From assembly GCF_037381185.1 (NCBI RefSeq), contig NZ_JARRQY010000010.1, positions 90,498 through 154,497 of the forward strand: DNA of 64,000 nucleotides, given 5' to 3'. This document shows positions 63,046 through 64,000 of this stretch, piece after piece; the stretch's first letter is position 1, and the number at the start of each line of letters is the position of its first letter. Under the pieces are notes generated by a model. The model saw only the letters and a list, made by a program, of their open reading frames with translations. It was not told where the DNA came from and did not search any database. This stretch comes from Acidihalobacter_A sp037381185. Its GTDB lineage: Bacteria > Pseudomonadota > Gammaproteobacteria > DSM-5130 > Acidihalobacteraceae. Position numbers and translations under genes: made by a program.

Positions 63046-63975
63046 ATGATAAAGGTTACTCTACGACAGCTCGAAATTCTTCAGGCCGTAGCGCGCTGCG
63101 GCAACTTCTCCCGCGCCAGCGAAGAGGTTCACCTCACCCAGCCGGCCGTATCCATGCAGATCAAACAATTGGAGAATCTGCTGGGAATACCGTTGTTCGA
63201 GCATGCCGGCAAGAAAATCCGGTTGACGGAGGCGGGCCAAGAGACCTTGCGTAGTGCCCACCTCGTCATCCGGGAACTGAACAATCTGGAACATTCGCTG
63301 GCCAACCTGAAGGGCTTGAAGGGAGGGGGACTTACGGTTTCTGCAGTCAGTACGGCGAGCGTCTTCGCCGCCCGGTTGATGGCCATATTCCGGAGCCACC
63401 ATCCTGAGGTTCGGGTGAGCCTCAACGTCGTTAACCGGGAAACACTGCTGCACCACCTGGAAGATAACGCCAGCGATCTCGCGTTGATGGGCATGCCTCC
63501 CGAAGGTCATCAGCTGATCACAAAGCCTTTCATGGAAAACCCGTTGGTGATCATTGCGGCGGCCGATCATCCGTTAGCGGGACAGGAGCGTATCAAACTT
63601 GAGGATCTGCTGGATGAACCCTTGGTCGCCAGGGAACCGGCTTCCGGTACTCGCAGTGCATTGGAACATTTCTTCAGCGAGCAGGGACTGGCGTTCAAGC
63701 CGGCAATGGAAATGAATAAGAACGAGGCGATCAAGCAGGCCGTCGAGGCTGGGTTGGGCGTGGGACTCGTATCGCTGCACACGGTCCAGGCAGAGCTGGC
63801 CTCTGGGCAGCTCTGCGTTCTGGACGTTGAAGGACTTCCCTTGAAACGGCAGTGGTATTTGGTGCAGCGGGAAGGTAAGAGACTCAGTCCCGCCGCACAG
63901 GCGTTTTCCGAACTTGTGTTGGAGAAGAACTCACAAACTTTGACGGCTTATAAAAAGCCTAGGTTTCTAAAATAG
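63046..63975 (+). CDS. cbbR: LysR-family RuBisCO operon regulator CbbR
   Basis: Activator of the cbb genes, responding to metabolites of the Calvin cycle. The 309-aa protein has the LysR helix-turn-helix (VTLRQLEILQAVARCGNFSR, EEVHLTQPAVSMQIKQLENL) and a C-terminal periplasmic-binding-like sensor domain (VSAVSTASVFAARLMAIFR; LVAREPASGTRSALEHFFSE). The ATG at 63046 begins the typical N terminus. It is divergent from cbbM with about 118 bases between them, the standard arrangement. Confidence 0.92.
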   Translation: MIKVTLRQLEILQAVARCGNFSRASEEVHLTQPAVSMQIKQLENLLGIPLFEHAGKKIRLTEAGQETLRSAHLVIRELNNLEHSLANLKGLKGGGLTVSAVSTASVFAARLMAIFRSHHPEVRVSLNVVNRETLLHHLEDNASDLALMGMPPEGHQLITKPFMENPLVIIAAADHPLAGQERIKLEDLLDEPLVAREPASGTRSALEHFFSEQGLAFKPAMEMNKNEAIKQAVEAGLGVGLVSLHTVQAELASGQLCVLDVEGLPLKRQWYLVQREGKRLSPAAQAFSELVLEKNSQTLTAYKKPRFLK

Positions 63976-64000
63976 TCAAAAGGGTATAAGCCGGGTTGTG

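Overview
The window looks like a chromosomal segment of a GC-rich, motile, chemolithoautotrophic gammaproteobacterium. Two things point there. The chemotaxis/flagellar gene order (cheY-cheZ-cheA-cheB-motAB-parC-parP-cheW-DUF2802; flgA-flgM-flgN) is of the Pseudomonas/Vibrio polar-flagellum type, and the right end carries a form II RuBisCO operon (cbbM-cbbQ-cbbO) with a divergent cbbR. A halophilic or acidophilic sulfur oxidiser of the Ectothiorhodospiraceae (Acidihalobacter-like) would fit, but that is inference; no rRNA or other marker gene is present.

Layout. 1-9 kb: chemotaxis signalling and stator operon; the motA/motC stator gene is broken by an internal deletion plus frameshift. 9-18 kb: FlhB-like and FliK-like export genes, an HDOD protein, cheV, flgA-flgM-flgN with recognisable sigma-54 and sigma-28 promoters, cheR, a YcgR-type PilZ protein and a diguanylate cyclase. 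18-34 kb: mixed housekeeping genes (MBL hydrolase, radical SAM protein, FUSC exporter, glycosyltransferase, YjbQ, a YbbA/YbbP/AttH-type ABC module, a DUF945 gene with an in-frame amber, HAD hydrolase, EamA exporter, PLD-like protein, DUF815 ATPase). 33.6-35.3 kb: TetR regulator with a perfect 13-bp dyad operator, and acuI. 35.4-39.1 kb: a tight five-gene cassette fkbH-ACP-GNAT-VOC-methyltransferase, the best candidate for an uncharacterised pathway. 39-47.4 kb: ettA, an unknown protein, and a complete fructose PTS (fruB-fruK-fruA). 47.4-51.5 kb: small enzymes and a DUF389 gene with a TGA stop before its last helix. 51.5-56 kb: a four-gene NosP-like FIST sensor/kinase/response-regulator operon. 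56.3-57.8 kb: quinone reductase and divergent HxlR regulator. 57.9-58.2 kb: relic of an ABC-2 permease. 58.2-64 kb: the cbb locus.

Across genes, two patterns recur. At least four copies of a short REP-like inverted repeat lie in intergenic spaces, several starting at the stop codon of a gene. Four genes are interrupted (motA, ydgA/DUF945, DUF389, ABC-2 permease), two of them apparently by Trp TGG to TGA changes. The cbbQ-cbbO spacer is a large imperfect palindrome whose arm covers the presumed cbbO ribosome-binding site, and a strong intrinsic terminator follows cbbM; together these could set the ratio of RuBisCO to its activase.
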